A stretch of 64,000 nucleotides of DNA from Cohnella kolymensis (GTDB taxonomy: Bacteria > Bacillota > Bacilli > Paenibacillales > Paenibacillaceae), in assembly GCF_000829465.1 (NCBI RefSeq), contig NZ_JXAL01000016.1, forward strand, positions 62,001 through 126,000, read 5' to 3'. Positions 18,146-28,501 of the stretch are shown here, one piece after another; position 1 is the stretch's first letter; every line of letters begins with the position of its first letter. Under the pieces are notes generated by a model that saw only the letters and a list, made by a program, of their open reading frames with translations, was not told the DNA's origin and searched no databases. The translations under genes were made by a program, and so were the position numbers.

Positions 18146-19132
18146 ATGAATTCACTCCGTTCAACCGAACAATCGAATAAAACTGGTGTTATATCAGCCG
18201 TGACTGTTCACAGCAGCAGGCGGAAGTCGGACAAGCTCGTCCCGCTGCTCATGCTTCTGCCTTCCGTGGCGGCTATCGCGATTTTTGTTTATGGATTTAT
18301 CGCGTGGACCGGTTATGTATCCTTATCCGAGTGGAATACACTTGTCACTGATTTTTCATTCGCAGGCTTGGATAATTACAAATTTCTGTTCCAGGATTTC
18401 CGCTTTCAGTCGGATCTAAGAAACACGCTGATGTTCACCGTTCTCTTCATCTTAGGTGCCATGGTTATCGGATTATTTTTAGCGGTTATGGTTGACCGGA
18501 AGGTGCGCGGTGAAGCATTTTTTCGCAATATATTTATTTTTCCGATGGCCCTGTCTTTTGTTGTAACGGGTGTCGTGTGGCAATGGATCCTCAACCCCAC
18601 AACAGGTATCAATCTGATATTGAAATCCATCGGAGTTAACAACGTTCCGAACTGGTTCGTGAGTACGGATATCGTGCCCAAGATCCATGTGGGTCAAATT
18701 GAATTCGGTCTGCCCGTTGCTATCATTTCAGTAGCCCTTGCCGCCATCTGGCAGATGTCCGGCTTTGCTATGGCCATGTATCTTGCAGGTTTGAGGGGTA
18801 TTCCCGACGATCTTCGGGAAGCGGCCAGAGTGGATGGGGCATCAGAAAGGCAGGTTCTGCAAAAGGTTATTCTCCCTCAGCTCAGACCGATCACGATGAG
18901 CCTTATTATTATTTTGGCTCACATCTCACTCAAGATCTTCGACCTTGTATACGCGATGACCGGGCCCGGAGCAATGTTCGTAACAGACGTGCCCGGCGTC
19001 TACATGTTTGAAACAACTTTCCGCGGCAACCATTACGCACAAGGGGCCGGTATCGCAATCATAATGCTGCTGCTCGTTTCGTTGCTAATAGTGCCGTACC
19101 TCGTCTCCAACATGAGGAAGGGGGAGGGCTAA
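18146..19132 (+). CDS. Sugar ABC transporter permease (MalF type)
   Basis: About 328 residues from ATG at 18146 (TTGGAGTG upstream); an in-frame upstream extension lacks a ribosome site. N-terminal polar 35 residues, then six membrane spans and the EAA loop LREAARVDGASERQVLQKVI. Its stop overlaps the start of the next permease (TAATG). Shares the binding protein at 16.7 kb. Confidence 0.92.
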   Translation: MNSLRSTEQSNKTGVISAVTVHSSRRKSDKLVPLLMLLPSVAAIAIFVYGFIAWTGYVSLSEWNTLVTDFSFAGLDNYKFLFQDFRFQSDLRNTLMFTVLFILGAMVIGLFLAVMVDRKVRGEAFFRNIFIFPMALSFVVTGVVWQWILNPTTGINLILKSIGVNNVPNWFVSTDIVPKIHVGQIEFGLPVAIISVALAAIWQMSGFAMAMYLAGLRGIPDDLREAARVDGASERQVLQKVILPQLRPITMSLIIILAHISLKIFDLVYAMTGPGAMFVTDVPGVYMFETTFRGNHYAQGAGIAIIMLLLVSLLIVPYLVSNMRKGEG

Positions 19133-19953
19133 TGACGATGCAGCGGTTTAACCGTGCGCTGATGTACGTTACATTAGTCATTTTGGCCGTTCTCTTCTTG
19201 GTTCCGGTTTATATCATGCTCGTTACCAGCGTCAAAGGCTTAGATGAGATCACACTGGATCGAATGTGGCAGCTGCCGAACAGCTTCAGTCTGGCCGGTT
19301 ATGAACAAGCATTCACCAAACTGGTGCCCAATCTGACAAATAGCTTTTTGCTTGCAATCCCGGCAACTCTCATCTCTTCCATACTCGGATCGATGAACGG
19401 CTATATATTGGCTAAGTGGCGGTTCAAAGGATCAGATGTTCTGTTCACGATTATGTTGTTCGGAATGTTCATCCCATACCAGAGCGTGCTCATACCATTG
19501 ATCCAGTTCATGCAAAAGATCAATCTGTACAACACCATACCGGGGTTGATCCTCGTTCATGTGGTATATGGACTTCCGATCTGTACTTTGATGTTCCGAA
19601 ATTTCTATGTCGGCGTTCCGACTGAAGTGCTTGAGGCTGCAAAAATAGACGGTGGCGGATTCTTCGGGATTTACCGCTATGTGATGGTGCCGCTGTCGCT
19701 GACGGGTTTCGTGGTAGTCGCTATTTGGCAGTTTACGAGTATATGGAATGAATTCCTTTTTGCTGTGACTCTGACATCGCAGAAGCAGCAGCCGATCATG
19801 GTTGCGCTGCAGAATCTGTCGGGGAGCCAGATCGTGCAGTGGAACGTGCAAATGGCCGGTGCTTTACTGGCTGCTTTACCGACACTGCTCGTTTATGTTT
19901 TTCTTAGCCGTTATTTTATCCGGGGATTGCTTGCTGGCTCTATTAAAGGGTGA
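19132..19953 (+). CDS. Sugar ABC transporter permease (MalG type)
   Basis: 273 residues with six membrane spans. The EAA loop is LEAAKIDGGGFFGIYRYVMVP and the C-terminus LAGSIKG is typical. Translationally coupled to the previous permease by a one-base overlap. No ATPase gene follows; instead a large secreted glycosidase begins 27 bases later, placing uptake and extracellular digestion in one transcript. Confidence 0.92.
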   Translation: MTMQRFNRALMYVTLVILAVLFLVPVYIMLVTSVKGLDEITLDRMWQLPNSFSLAGYEQAFTKLVPNLTNSFLLAIPATLISSILGSMNGYILAKWRFKGSDVLFTIMLFGMFIPYQSVLIPLIQFMQKINLYNTIPGLILVHVVYGLPICTLMFRNFYVGVPTEVLEAAKIDGGGFFGIYRYVMVPLSLTGFVVVAIWQFTSIWNEFLFAVTLTSQKQQPIMVALQNLSGSQIVQWNVQMAGALLAALPTLLVYVFLSRYFIRGLLAGSIKG

Positions 19954-19979
19954 CATCAATCATTGGGAGGTATCATCGA

Positions 19980-22900
19980 ATGTTCTACCGAACAAGCGGC
20001 AAAATTCTTCCTGTTGCAGTGTGCATTGCTCTTATATCAGGTATCCTCTATGTCCCTGCAGATAGAACCGCATCAGCTGCCAACGACGGCAGCGATTTCT
20101 ATTCATCATTTGAAACGGGCGATCCACAAGTCACATGGGAAAGCACTGTTGAAACGGATGCCCAGGGTAACCAATTGAGCTCCGGAGTTGATGGTAATGC
20201 TCCTTTTACAGGTATTCCCGGAAGTATTACGCACAAGGTCGTAGAGGCTAAGGCCAGAGGTGAAAACACAGGAGCCGGTGAGGTTGCCGGAAATCTTGTT
20301 GACTCCGATAGCAATTCAAAGTGGCTGGATTTCAACTCCACCAGCTGGGTTCAATTTAAGCTTTCCGAACCGGCAGCGGTGGTGAAATATGCGCTGACCT
20401 CAGCTAATGATGCCCCAGGAAGAGACCCGAGAAACTGGACGTTCGAGGGTTCTGATGACGGGCAGACATGGACTGTGGTCGACACCCGAACCAATCAGAC
20501 TTCAGCGGGCGCTTCGTCACAAACGTATATGACTTCTCCAATGACAAAGCGTTCCTGTACTACCGTCTTAATATCACACTAAACCATGGTGAGAATATCA
20601 TCCAATTGGCGGAGTTCCAGCTGTCAGATGGCGTAGTTTTGCCTCCTCCGCCGCCTGGTGATATGAAATCATTCGTATCGAACGGGCCTTCCGGCCTCTA
20701 TGCGGCGAAGCCCAATGTCGGTTGGACCGGTCTCAAAGCATTTACGTTCTCAGGAAGCATATTGCCGATGGAAGAGTCTATTCCTATAACAAAATTTACG
20801 ATGTTAATATTCAGGTAACGCCTGATACGGAACTCTCTTATTATATCGCTCCCGAATTTACAGACACGGCGCAAACGGAATATTCCAGTACTTACGCAGC
20901 GGTGGATTTAGCATTTACAGATGGCACATATCTTCATGAGCTCGGTGCAGTTGATCAGCATGGCGTCAAGTTGACTCCGCAAGATCAAGGGAACTCCAAG
21001 ACGCTGTATAACAATCAATGGAACTTCAAAAAAGCTAAAATCGGTGAAGTGGCTTCCGGAAAAACAGTCAAGCGGATACTAATCGGTTACGATAATCCTG
21101 CGGCTGTTAACGGAAGCGCGTTCAAAGGAACCATCGATGACATTAAAATAGAGGGTAAACCTACGGCGAAAAGCTACTCCCGATTATCTGAATATACAGA
21201 TATTCTTAGAGGGACTCAGGCCAACGGGACATTTTCCAGGGGAAATAACATTCCGGCGGTGGCTGTGCCGCATGGGTTTAATTTCTGGATTCCCAAAACA
21301 AATGCGAGCTCAGATTTCGGATACCGGTATCATGAGGCCAATAACGGCAACAATCTCCCGACGATTCAAGCGTTCACCTTAAGTCATGAGCCAAGTCCGT
21401 GGATGGGTGATCGCCAAACGTTCCATCTTATGCCCTCTGGTGCAGAAGGGACGCCAAACATCAGCCGTACTGCACGTGCTTTGCCATTCAAACATGCCAA
21501 CGAAGTGGGCAAACCGTATTACTACGGAGTCACATTTGAGAATGGAATAAAAACGGAGTTTACGCCGACTGATCACGCTGCAATGTTCAGATTCACCTTT
21601 ACCGGTAATACCGGGAACCTTATTTTTGACAATATGGATAACAGCGGCGGGCTCACACTAGACACAGCCACTGGCACTCTAACGGGATATTCGGACCGGA
21701 GAAGCGGCCTGTCGACCGGCGCAACGCGAATGTTTATCTATGCTGAAATCGACAAACCGGTAACAGCCGGCGGTAAGCTGACTGGCGGCGGCGGTGGCGG
21801 AGCTAATGTGCAGGGATATCTTAAATTCGACACATCGGTAGATAAAGTTGTCTCAATGAAAATTGCTACCTCTCTGATCAGCTTGGATCAAGCTAAGAGA
21901 AACTTACAACTGGAGATCTCAACTGGGGACACTTTCGAGACAGTGAAAGAAAGGGCTCAGACGCAGTGGGATCAAATTATGGGATTGATTCAGGTGGAAG
22001 GCGCGACAGAGGATCAGCTGGTCACTTTGTATTCCAACTTGTACCGGCTTTATCTGTACCCGAACTCTGCGTATGAAAATGTAGGTACAAACGCAGAGCC
22101 GGTATACAAGCATGCGGATCAAACACCGATTCAAAGCTGCGGAACAAGCACCGCGACGACTACATGCGCGCGGATCGTTGATGGCAAGACTTATGTGAAC
22201 AACGGCTTCTGGGATACTTACCGTACCACATGGCCGGCATACACTTTGTTAACACCGAACAAGGCCGGTGAATTAATCGACGGATTCGTACAGCATTATC
22301 GTGACGGCGGCTGGATTTCGAGATGGTCTTCACCCGGATACGCCAACCTGATGGTGGGCACGAGCGCCAATGTCGCTTTTGCCGATGCGTATCTAAAAGG
22401 AGTCACCAACTTTGATGTGAAAAGCTTCTACGACTCGGCGTTAAAAGACGCCGCAGTGAATCCTCCTAATGCAAATGTAGGCAGAAAAGGCATTTCCACT
22501 TCCGTGTTCGACGGCTACACGAACACTGACACCGGTGAAGGTTTGTCATGGGCGATGGACGGATATATCAACGACTATGGCATTGCCAACCTGGCAAAGG
22601 CACTGGCGAAGAAAACGGATAAGAAGGATCCTATGAATCGCCAATATACGGACGATTCTGTGTATTACATGAATCGGGCACATAACTATATCAATATGTT
22701 CAACGCTGACGCAGGCTTCTTTATGGGCAGAACCCCAAGCGGAGATTGGAGATCCTCGCCGGCGGATTTCGATCCGAGAGAATGGGGAGGCGACTACACG
22801 GAAACGAATGCTTGGAATATGGCATTCCATGTTCCGCAAGACGGTGAGGGCTTGGCGAAGCTGTATGGCGGTAAAGCCCAGTTGGCTGCCAAATTGGATC

Positions 22901-25197
22901 AGTTCTTCAGCATCCCTGAAACTGCAGCGAATGTCGGTTCTTACGGTGGAGTCATCCACGAAATGAGAGAAGCCAGAGATGTAAGAATGGGGCAGTACGG
23001 ACACAGCAATCAACCGTCTCATCACATCCCTTATATCTACAACTACGCCGATCAACCTTGGAAAACACAAGAAAAGGTACGCGAAGTATTAGACCGTCTT
23101 TATATCGGCAGTGAAATCGGTCAAGGGTATGCGGGCGACGAAGATAACGGCGAGATGTCCGCTGGTATATCTTCAGTTCGCTCGGCTTCTATCCTCTCAA
23201 AATGGGGAGTCCTGAATACACAATCGGTGCGCCATTATTCAAGAAAGCTACGATCAATCTTGACAACGGAAAGAAAATTGTCATCAACGCTCCGAATAAC
23301 AGTAAACAAAACAAATATGTTCGCAGCTTGAAGGTGAACGGAGAGAGCCATGACAGCACGACATTGTCTCATTCTTTGCTGGCCCGGGGCGCCAGACTGG
23401 ACTTTGAAATGGCAGCACAGCCTAGCTCATGGGGCGTTGAAGCTGAGGATGAAACAGAGGATCATGATGATCGTAACAAAGACAATGATGACAGCAGAAA
23501 CAATGATAATAAACGCAAAAAAAGACGGGCCATTCCGGGATGCGACGGATAAATTGATCCCATCGGGAACAGCGGTGGCAACCGACAGCCAGAACAATGC
23601 GAATCTCGGGAATCTTTTCGACAACAACTCCAGAACGACCGTCAACTTCGCCAGCCAGACGCCATGGATCCAATATGAATTCCTAAGCGGCAAACGGGAA
23701 GCTGTTATGTATACATTGACTTCCGGTACAGCCGCCGGAGATCCGAAAAGCTGGGTGCTCCAGGGTTCTAATGACGGCTCCAAGTGGGATCTATTGGATG
23801 AGAGAAGCAATGAAAGCTTCCAGTGGAGATCTTTTACTCGTGCATTCTCAATTAAGAAATCGAAGCCGTACAGTTTCTATCGATTGGAAATTGTCACAAA
23901 CAGCGGTGAAGCTGTTACTTCCTTGGCTGAGTTTGAGTTGATGGCCTACCCATCGGCTCCGCTGACCGACAACCAAGCAGTGGCAGAGACGATTTCAATA
24001 TTATCTCTGGGCGATACCAGTGCCGTTAGAAAAAGTTTGAAGCTGCCTGTCGAGAACTTCGAATTCGGGACCAAGATCAGTTGGCAGAGCTCCGATACGG
24101 CTGTCATGACCCATGACGGCAGAATGGTGAAACGTCCCGCACAAGGAGAGCCGAACGCGCAGTTGACCTTCACTGCAACGGTAACCCGTGGAACTGTAAC
24201 ACAAACCAAGATCTTTGACGTCACAGTATTAGCAATCGATGCTGCCGATCTGGTCTATGAGGAAGGCATCGACTTCGCTACCGGATTGGAAGCGGGCGAT
24301 GTGATGCCGAATTGGAACAACCAGGAAATCATAGCTAAAAACGTAGGAGAATTCTGTTGCGGCATAGGCGGATTAGAATCAATTCCGGGAACACCGGGGC
24401 GGGATAGCAGCACAGCGATACTCTATTCCGGCAGGGCCCTGGACGCGGTAGAGAATTATTCCTACAACGAGATGTTTGACGTGGACTTCGACATTAAGCC
24501 TACTACCGTGTTGTCTTACTGGGTACTTCCTCAAGCTAATTTCAACGGTGCCTTGGCTACAAGTAAGTATGTTTCGGTAGACCTGCATTTTACCGACGGT
24601 ACGTATCTCCACGATCTTGGAGCCACGGATCAACATGGCATCGGACTGCATCCACAGCAGCAAGGAGCTGGCGGCAAGCTCATAGCGGACCAATGGAACT
24701 TGATTACGTCTGAGATAGGGCTGGTCGCTGCAGGGAAAACTGTAGATCGCGTTATGGTCTCTTTTAACGCTACCGGTCAAACCGGTCTGGGACGCGGATT
24801 CTTCGACGATATCAAGATTGAACACGCAAGCAGCAGCACCGCGCCGACATCGACCTTCACGGCTCTGCAAGGGCTGATCGCAGAAGCACAAGCCGTTCAT
24901 GATGCCGCAATCGAAGGAAATCAAGAGGGCCAATATCCATCAGGGTCAAAGGCGGCACTTCAGGCGGAGATCACTCGGGCCGAAGAGATGTTCAACAACA
25001 AATCAGCTGCACAAGCGGATATCGATGTAGCTGCACAAAAGCTGGCCAGCGCCGTCGAAAAGTTCCGTGCAGCAGTAAATACGGGGTCGGTTCTGGAAAC
25101 ACCTCCAGGGGACTCGGCACCTGTGGAACAGGCACCAACAGATTCCGCAACTGGGGATTCGGGGCACGAAGCGCCGGCAACAGCTGACCCAATATGA
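19980..25197 (+). CDS. Secreted multidomain GH92 alpha-mannosidase (four frame breaks)
   Basis: A gene of about 1,740 codons. ATG at 19980 follows GGGAGG. Order: signal peptide (about 1-35), F5/8C-like carbohydrate-binding domain (to about 215), a galactose-binding-like module with FTDGTYLHELGAVDQHG, GH92 catalytic region (about 400-1085) with GQGYAGDEDNGEMSA and SHHIPYIYNYADQPW, a charged Asp/Asn-rich linker, a second F5/8C domain, a bacterial Ig-like domain, a repeat of the FTDGTYLHDLGATDQHG module, a FIVAR-like helical domain and a Pro-rich tail. GH92 enzymes are Ca-dependent exo-alpha-mannosidases acting on N-glycans or yeast mannan. Frame breaks lie near 20510, 20750, 23175 (each one base lost) and 23525 (one A gained in a run of seven). 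No sortase or SLH anchor is seen. Confidence 0.87.
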
Positions 25198-25232
25198 ACT
25201 GACCTAGAGCCAGAGGTTACACAGTAATAAGA

Positions 25233-25346
25233 ATGCGGGAGGACTGGAGGCAAGCCGGGCAATTGTTTGACTCGGTCGGCTACGCGGTCATCAGGGAAGA
25301 TTGGGAGAACAATAAGGTTACACCCATACCTTGGTTGATCGAATAA
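25233..25346 (+). pseudogene. Short C-terminal fragment of an unknown gene
   Basis: A 37-codon stretch containing GYAVIREDWENNKVTPIPWL and ending in a stop. The composition looks like the end of a real globular protein rather than random sequence, and the reading continues a few codons upstream (GYTVIRMREDW) before a TGA. There is no ribosome site. I do not recognise the family; it may be what remains of a deleted gene. Confidence 0.35.
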
Positions 25347-25366
25347 TAGATGGATTAATATCCTGC

Positions 25367-25412
25367 AAAGGCTGCCGAGCTCCACTGATCGGCAGCCTTC
25401 TATGCTTTTTTT
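25367..25412 (+). terminator. Terminator after the GH92 operon
   Basis: AAAGGCTGCCGA pairs with TCGGCAGCCTT around a ten-base loop; a T run follows at 25406. Confidence 0.75.
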
Positions 25413-25414
25413 GA

Positions 25415-25456
25415 GCCGTTCTGCGCCCGCGATCCGCTGGGGCTGCAGACGGTTTT
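25415..25456. terminator. Second terminator, between convergent units
   Basis: CCGTTCTGC pairs imperfectly with GCAGACGG ahead of TTTTTT, immediately downstream of the leftward TetR gene stop. Orientation of the T run favours the rightward transcript. Confidence 0.5.
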
Positions 25457-26227
25457 TTAGTTATCCGACGGCTTGGAGTTGAGGTAATGCTCTATGCCGT
25501 CCAGAATCCGCTCCAGGCCGAAATCAAAGTCGTTTCCGATGGTGAGATCTTCGTCGCTCTCGCCTGTATACGCACCGGACATAAAAACCGGATGCAAATG
25601 CGGAAAACGTTCCGCTGTGACCAGTTGTTTCAACGCGGCGCTGTAATCCGTTCCGCTGACAGCGCCCGGACTGGCGCCCGCCCGAATGGCACGTTCCATA
25701 TCCCGAACCAACATGCCCGTCGCTCGCGCATAACTGCTTAACAGGAGGATTACGGACATTTTCTCACTGTTGTTCAGACAGAGTCCTTCCATCGCGCCAA
25801 GCGCCCAATCCACCATCCGAAGGTTGTTTGGCGTAATGGGGACGCCCATAATCGGTATATCTCCGAACCAAGGATGCTCCCGGAAGACCGTCATAGCTAC
25901 TCGTACATATTTCCGCAGGCTTTCCCGCCAGTGCTCGCCTTCCGCCTTCTCGGGCAAATCTACGTGACTTACGGCTTCCTGCATGAGCAGCAGCAGGTCG
26001 TCCTTGCTGGGAATATACCTGTAAAGAGACATCGTAGTAAAACCCAAGGAAGCCGCAACCCGGTTCATGGAAACGGCGGCGAGCCCTTCCTTGTCAGCGA
26101 TGGAAACCGCGGCATCCACGATTTGTTCTATGCTCATCTCACGCTTCGGCCCCCGCTGAGGCTGTTTGACGATCCCCCAGCTGAGCGCCACTCCGTGCGG
26201 CAGCTTTGCCTCGATTTCGCGATCCAT
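25457..26227 (-). CDS. TetR-family repressor of the adjacent efflux pump
   Basis: 256 residues. The HTH is at about 35-80 (IVDAAVSIADKEGLAAVSMN, then LGFTTMSLYRYIPSKDDLL), followed by a TetR_C ligand-binding domain of about 150 residues. It is divergent from an ABC-2 pump with 130 bases between starts, the classic arrangement for a drug-responsive local repressor. The regulator probably binds the repeats at 26302-26331. Confidence 0.9.
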   Translation of the reverse strand: MDREIEAKLPHGVALSWGIVKQPQRGPKREMSIEQIVDAAVSIADKEGLAAVSMNRVAASLGFTTMSLYRYIPSKDDLLLLMQEAVSHVDLPEKAEGEHWRESLRKYVRVAMTVFREHPWFGDIPIMGVPITPNNLRMVDWALGAMEGLCLNNSEKMSVILLLSSYARATGMLVRDMERAIRAGASPGAVSGTDYSAALKQLVTAERFPHLHPVFMSGAYTGESDEDLTIGNDFDFGLERILDGIEHYLNSKPSDN

Positions 26228-26301
26228 TAGAATGCCCTCCTGTGTTTCCTCTGTCTCCTAATCTTAACCAAAAATAATCGTTGCAAGATAACTGTATACA
26301 T

Positions 26302-26331
26302 AATATACTGTGTATGCAATATACTGTTTAT
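26302..26331. promoter_or_regulatory. Direct-repeat operator in the TetR/ABC divergent promoter
   Basis: AATATACTGTGTAT at 26302-26315 and AATATACTGTTTAT at 26318-26331 repeat with a 16-base period, and a related AACTGTATACAT lies just upstream. They fill the space between divergent starts and end 26 bases before the pump ATPase ATG. Confidence 0.55.
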
Positions 26332-26357
26332 CATATAAGCAGAAAGGGGATTGGAAT

Positions 26358-27245
26358 ATGGTGACTGCAATGATTGAGGTGAAAGGGCTGCGCAAAGCCT
26401 TCGGAGATCATGTCGTGTTGGACGGTATCGACCTGTCGGTTCCATCCGGAGCGATTTTTGCGCTTATTGGTCCGAATGGTGCAGGCAAGACGACGCTCAT
26501 CCACATCCTTTCCACGCTTGTCGCTCCGGATTCGGGAAGCGTTCGCGTAGCAGGGCACGATGTCATAACCGATAAGGAAGGGGTTAAACAGTCCATCAGC
26601 CTGACGGGACAGTTCGCTGCCGTCGATGAGGTGTTAACCGCGGAAGAGAACCTACGCATGATGGGCCGGCTTTGCGGACTTACGGCAGCGGAAGCTCGCA
26701 GAAGAGCGATAGAACTGCTGGCCAGTTTCGACCTTACAGCCGCTGCGCACAAACGGGTGAAGACATATTCGGGGGGCATGCGCCGTCGCTTGGACTTGGC
26801 CCTGAGTCTCGTAGTGACCCGGCCGATCCTGTTCCTTGACGAGCCGACCACGGGTCTCGACACCCAAAGCAGGCGGGCGTTATGGAACGATATCCGGCAG
26901 CTTGCCGCGAAGGGTGTCACTGTTTTTCTAACCACGCAGTATTTAGAGGAAGCGGATCAATTGGCTGATGCTATCGCCGTCATCGCGGGCGGCCGCGTCG
27001 TGGCGCAGGGAACGGCGGATGAGCTCAAGTCGCGCGTCGGTGGAGACGTAGTCGAGCTTCGCGACGAGAATGACGAAATTATACGTGAAGTACCGACAGG
27101 CAGCAGCATCCGAGAAGTGAAAATGACGATCGATGAGTTGGTGCGCGCAGCGCCTGAGGGATCGCGCGTGAATATTCGCAGACCGAGTATGGAAGATGTA
27201 TTCGTTGCCCTCACGACTAAGGAACTGGAGGAATCCGCAATATGA
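26358..27245 (+). CDS. ABC transporter ATPase, DrrA-like efflux
   Basis: About 295 residues. Walker A GPNGAGKTT, signature YSGGMRRRLDLAL, Walker B LFLDEPTTGLD, and a C-terminal DrrA-type extension ending PSMEDVFVALT. ATG at 26358 has AGAAAGGGG upstream. Pairs with the membrane protein that overlaps its end. Daunorubicin-resistance-type pumps export hydrophobic drugs; the real substrate is unknown. Confidence 0.92.
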   Translation: MVTAMIEVKGLRKAFGDHVVLDGIDLSVPSGAIFALIGPNGAGKTTLIHILSTLVAPDSGSVRVAGHDVITDKEGVKQSISLTGQFAAVDEVLTAEENLRMMGRLCGLTAAEARRRAIELLASFDLTAAAHKRVKTYSGGMRRRLDLALSLVVTRPILFLDEPTTGLDTQSRRALWNDIRQLAAKGVTVFLTTQYLEEADQLADAIAVIAGGRVVAQGTADELKSRVGGDVVELRDENDEIIREVPTGSSIREVKMTIDELVRAAPEGSRVNIRRPSMEDVFVALTTKELEESAI

Positions 27246-28030
27246 ACTCTCTCATCAAACCGGCCAAATCGGCATCATTCGCCAGCACAAACGCGGTCTT
27301 CATTGGACGAAGCATACGTCACAGCGTTCGCAACACGGAGGCTTTGGTCATGGCCATCGCACTTCCAATCATGCTTATGCTGCTGTTCACCTACGTGTTT
27401 GGAGGAGCGATTCAGCCGGGCGGGCATTACGTAAACTACGTCGTACCGGGTATTATTCTGCTTTGCGCGGGATTCGGTTCCTCAAGCACCGCGGTGGACG
27501 TGGCTGGAGATATGACTAACGGCATTATCGACCGGTTTCGCACGATGCCAATAAGCAGCATGAGTGTTATAGTAGGCCACGTCATCGCGAGCCTCGTCCG
27601 CAACCTCGTGGCTACCGCCGTTGTAATCGGGGTCGCACTGCTCGTGGGGTTCCGCACAACTGCGGGTATTATGGAGTGGCTCGCTGCAGTCGGCGTGATC
27701 ACCCTGTTCATTCTTACATTTACTTGGCTCTACGCGGCCATCGGCTTAGTGGCGGGGAGTCCGTCGGCCGCGAGCGGTTACGGATTTGCCCTGCTTTTTC
27801 TCCCCTATCTCTCCAGCGCATTCGTTCCGACAGACACGATGCCAACCTGGCTGCGCGGAGTCGCCGATAACCAGCCCATCACGCCGGTCATCGAAACGAT
27901 CCGAGGGTTGCTCACGGGAACCCCAATCTCTGACGTCGCATGGTGGGCGGTCGGATGGTGCATGCTCATTCTTGTTGGATCTTACATTTGGGCATCTTGG
28001 GCTTTCAATAGGAAAGCAGGGCGGCGATAG
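27242..28030 (+). CDS. ABC-2 type efflux permease, DrrB-like
   Basis: 262 residues with six predicted membrane spans and the ABC2_membrane signature around SSSTAVDVAGDMTNGIIDRF and FRTMPISSMSVIVGH. Overlaps the ATPase gene by four bases (ATGA). Forms the channel of the TetR-controlled pump. Confidence 0.91.
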   Translation: MNSLIKPAKSASFASTNAVFIGRSIRHSVRNTEALVMAIALPIMLMLLFTYVFGGAIQPGGHYVNYVVPGIILLCAGFGSSSTAVDVAGDMTNGIIDRFRTMPISSMSVIVGHVIASLVRNLVATAVVIGVALLVGFRTTAGIMEWLAAVGVITLFILTFTWLYAAIGLVAGSPSAASGYGFALLFLPYLSSAFVPTDTMPTWLRGVADNQPITPVIETIRGLLTGTPISDVAWWAVGWCMLILVGSYIWASWAFNRKAGRR

Positions 28031-28114
28031 CACCGGGTTTGTATAAATTTGCAATTATTACCTTACCATAATGAAGATCAATCCAATCTTTGTTATGGAG
28101 GAGGAAACGCAACG

Positions 28115-28270
28115 ATGGATCAAGAAACTCAGACAGGTAAAATAAATGCTGAAAACGTACAAAAACAGCTTGATCAACTCGAACAGCAGAATGGTACGGA
28201 TGAGAAGTACAAAAAAGGCAGTACGAATGAAGTTCAGCCGATTGCAAATGATGAAGGGATAACGCAATAG
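28115..28270 (+). CDS. Small hydrophilic protein, unknown
   Basis: 51 residues, rich in Gln, Asn, Glu and Lys (LDQLEQQNGTDEKYKKGS), with no hydrophobic segment. A textbook ribosome site (GGAGGAGG) lies before the ATG, and a terminator follows 30 bases after the stop, so it looks like a real small gene. Composition resembles small spore or stress proteins of bacilli, but I do not recognise it. Confidence 0.6.
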   Translation: MDQETQTGKINAENVQKQLDQLEQQNGTDEKYKKGSTNEVQPIANDEGITQ

Positions 28271-28299
28271 TCACCCCGCAGCATTTAAAAAAACGATCA

Positions 28300-28325
28300 G
28301 ACCTGCCCATACGGCGGGTCTTTTT
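28300..28325 (+). terminator. Terminator after the small hydrophilic protein gene
   Basis: GACCTGCC pairs with GGCGGGTC around CATAC, followed by TTTTT. Confidence 0.75.
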
Positions 28326-28501
28326 CGTGACGAGTCGCTGTATATGTACCGTTGCTTGGCAACCAGTTTCTCACGCGTATCCACTTCACATTTGCACTTT
28401 CCTCTGCCGCATATTCGAAGGGGGTCGTTTCTATTTATTGTAAAACGGGGTATTACATACACAAAGAAATTTCAAAAAACATTGACAGGGGTGGTGGATT
28501 C

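Noticed and set aside
20468-20818. Separate small gene between the two frames of the GH92 region
   Set aside because: Its residues continue the F5/8C domain and the next module exactly; it is the middle of one broken gene.
23440-23525. Low-complexity Asp/Asn tail as the natural C-terminus of the GH92 enzyme
   Set aside because: A second F5/8C domain and further modules follow in the next frame right after an A7 tract, so the chain most likely continues.
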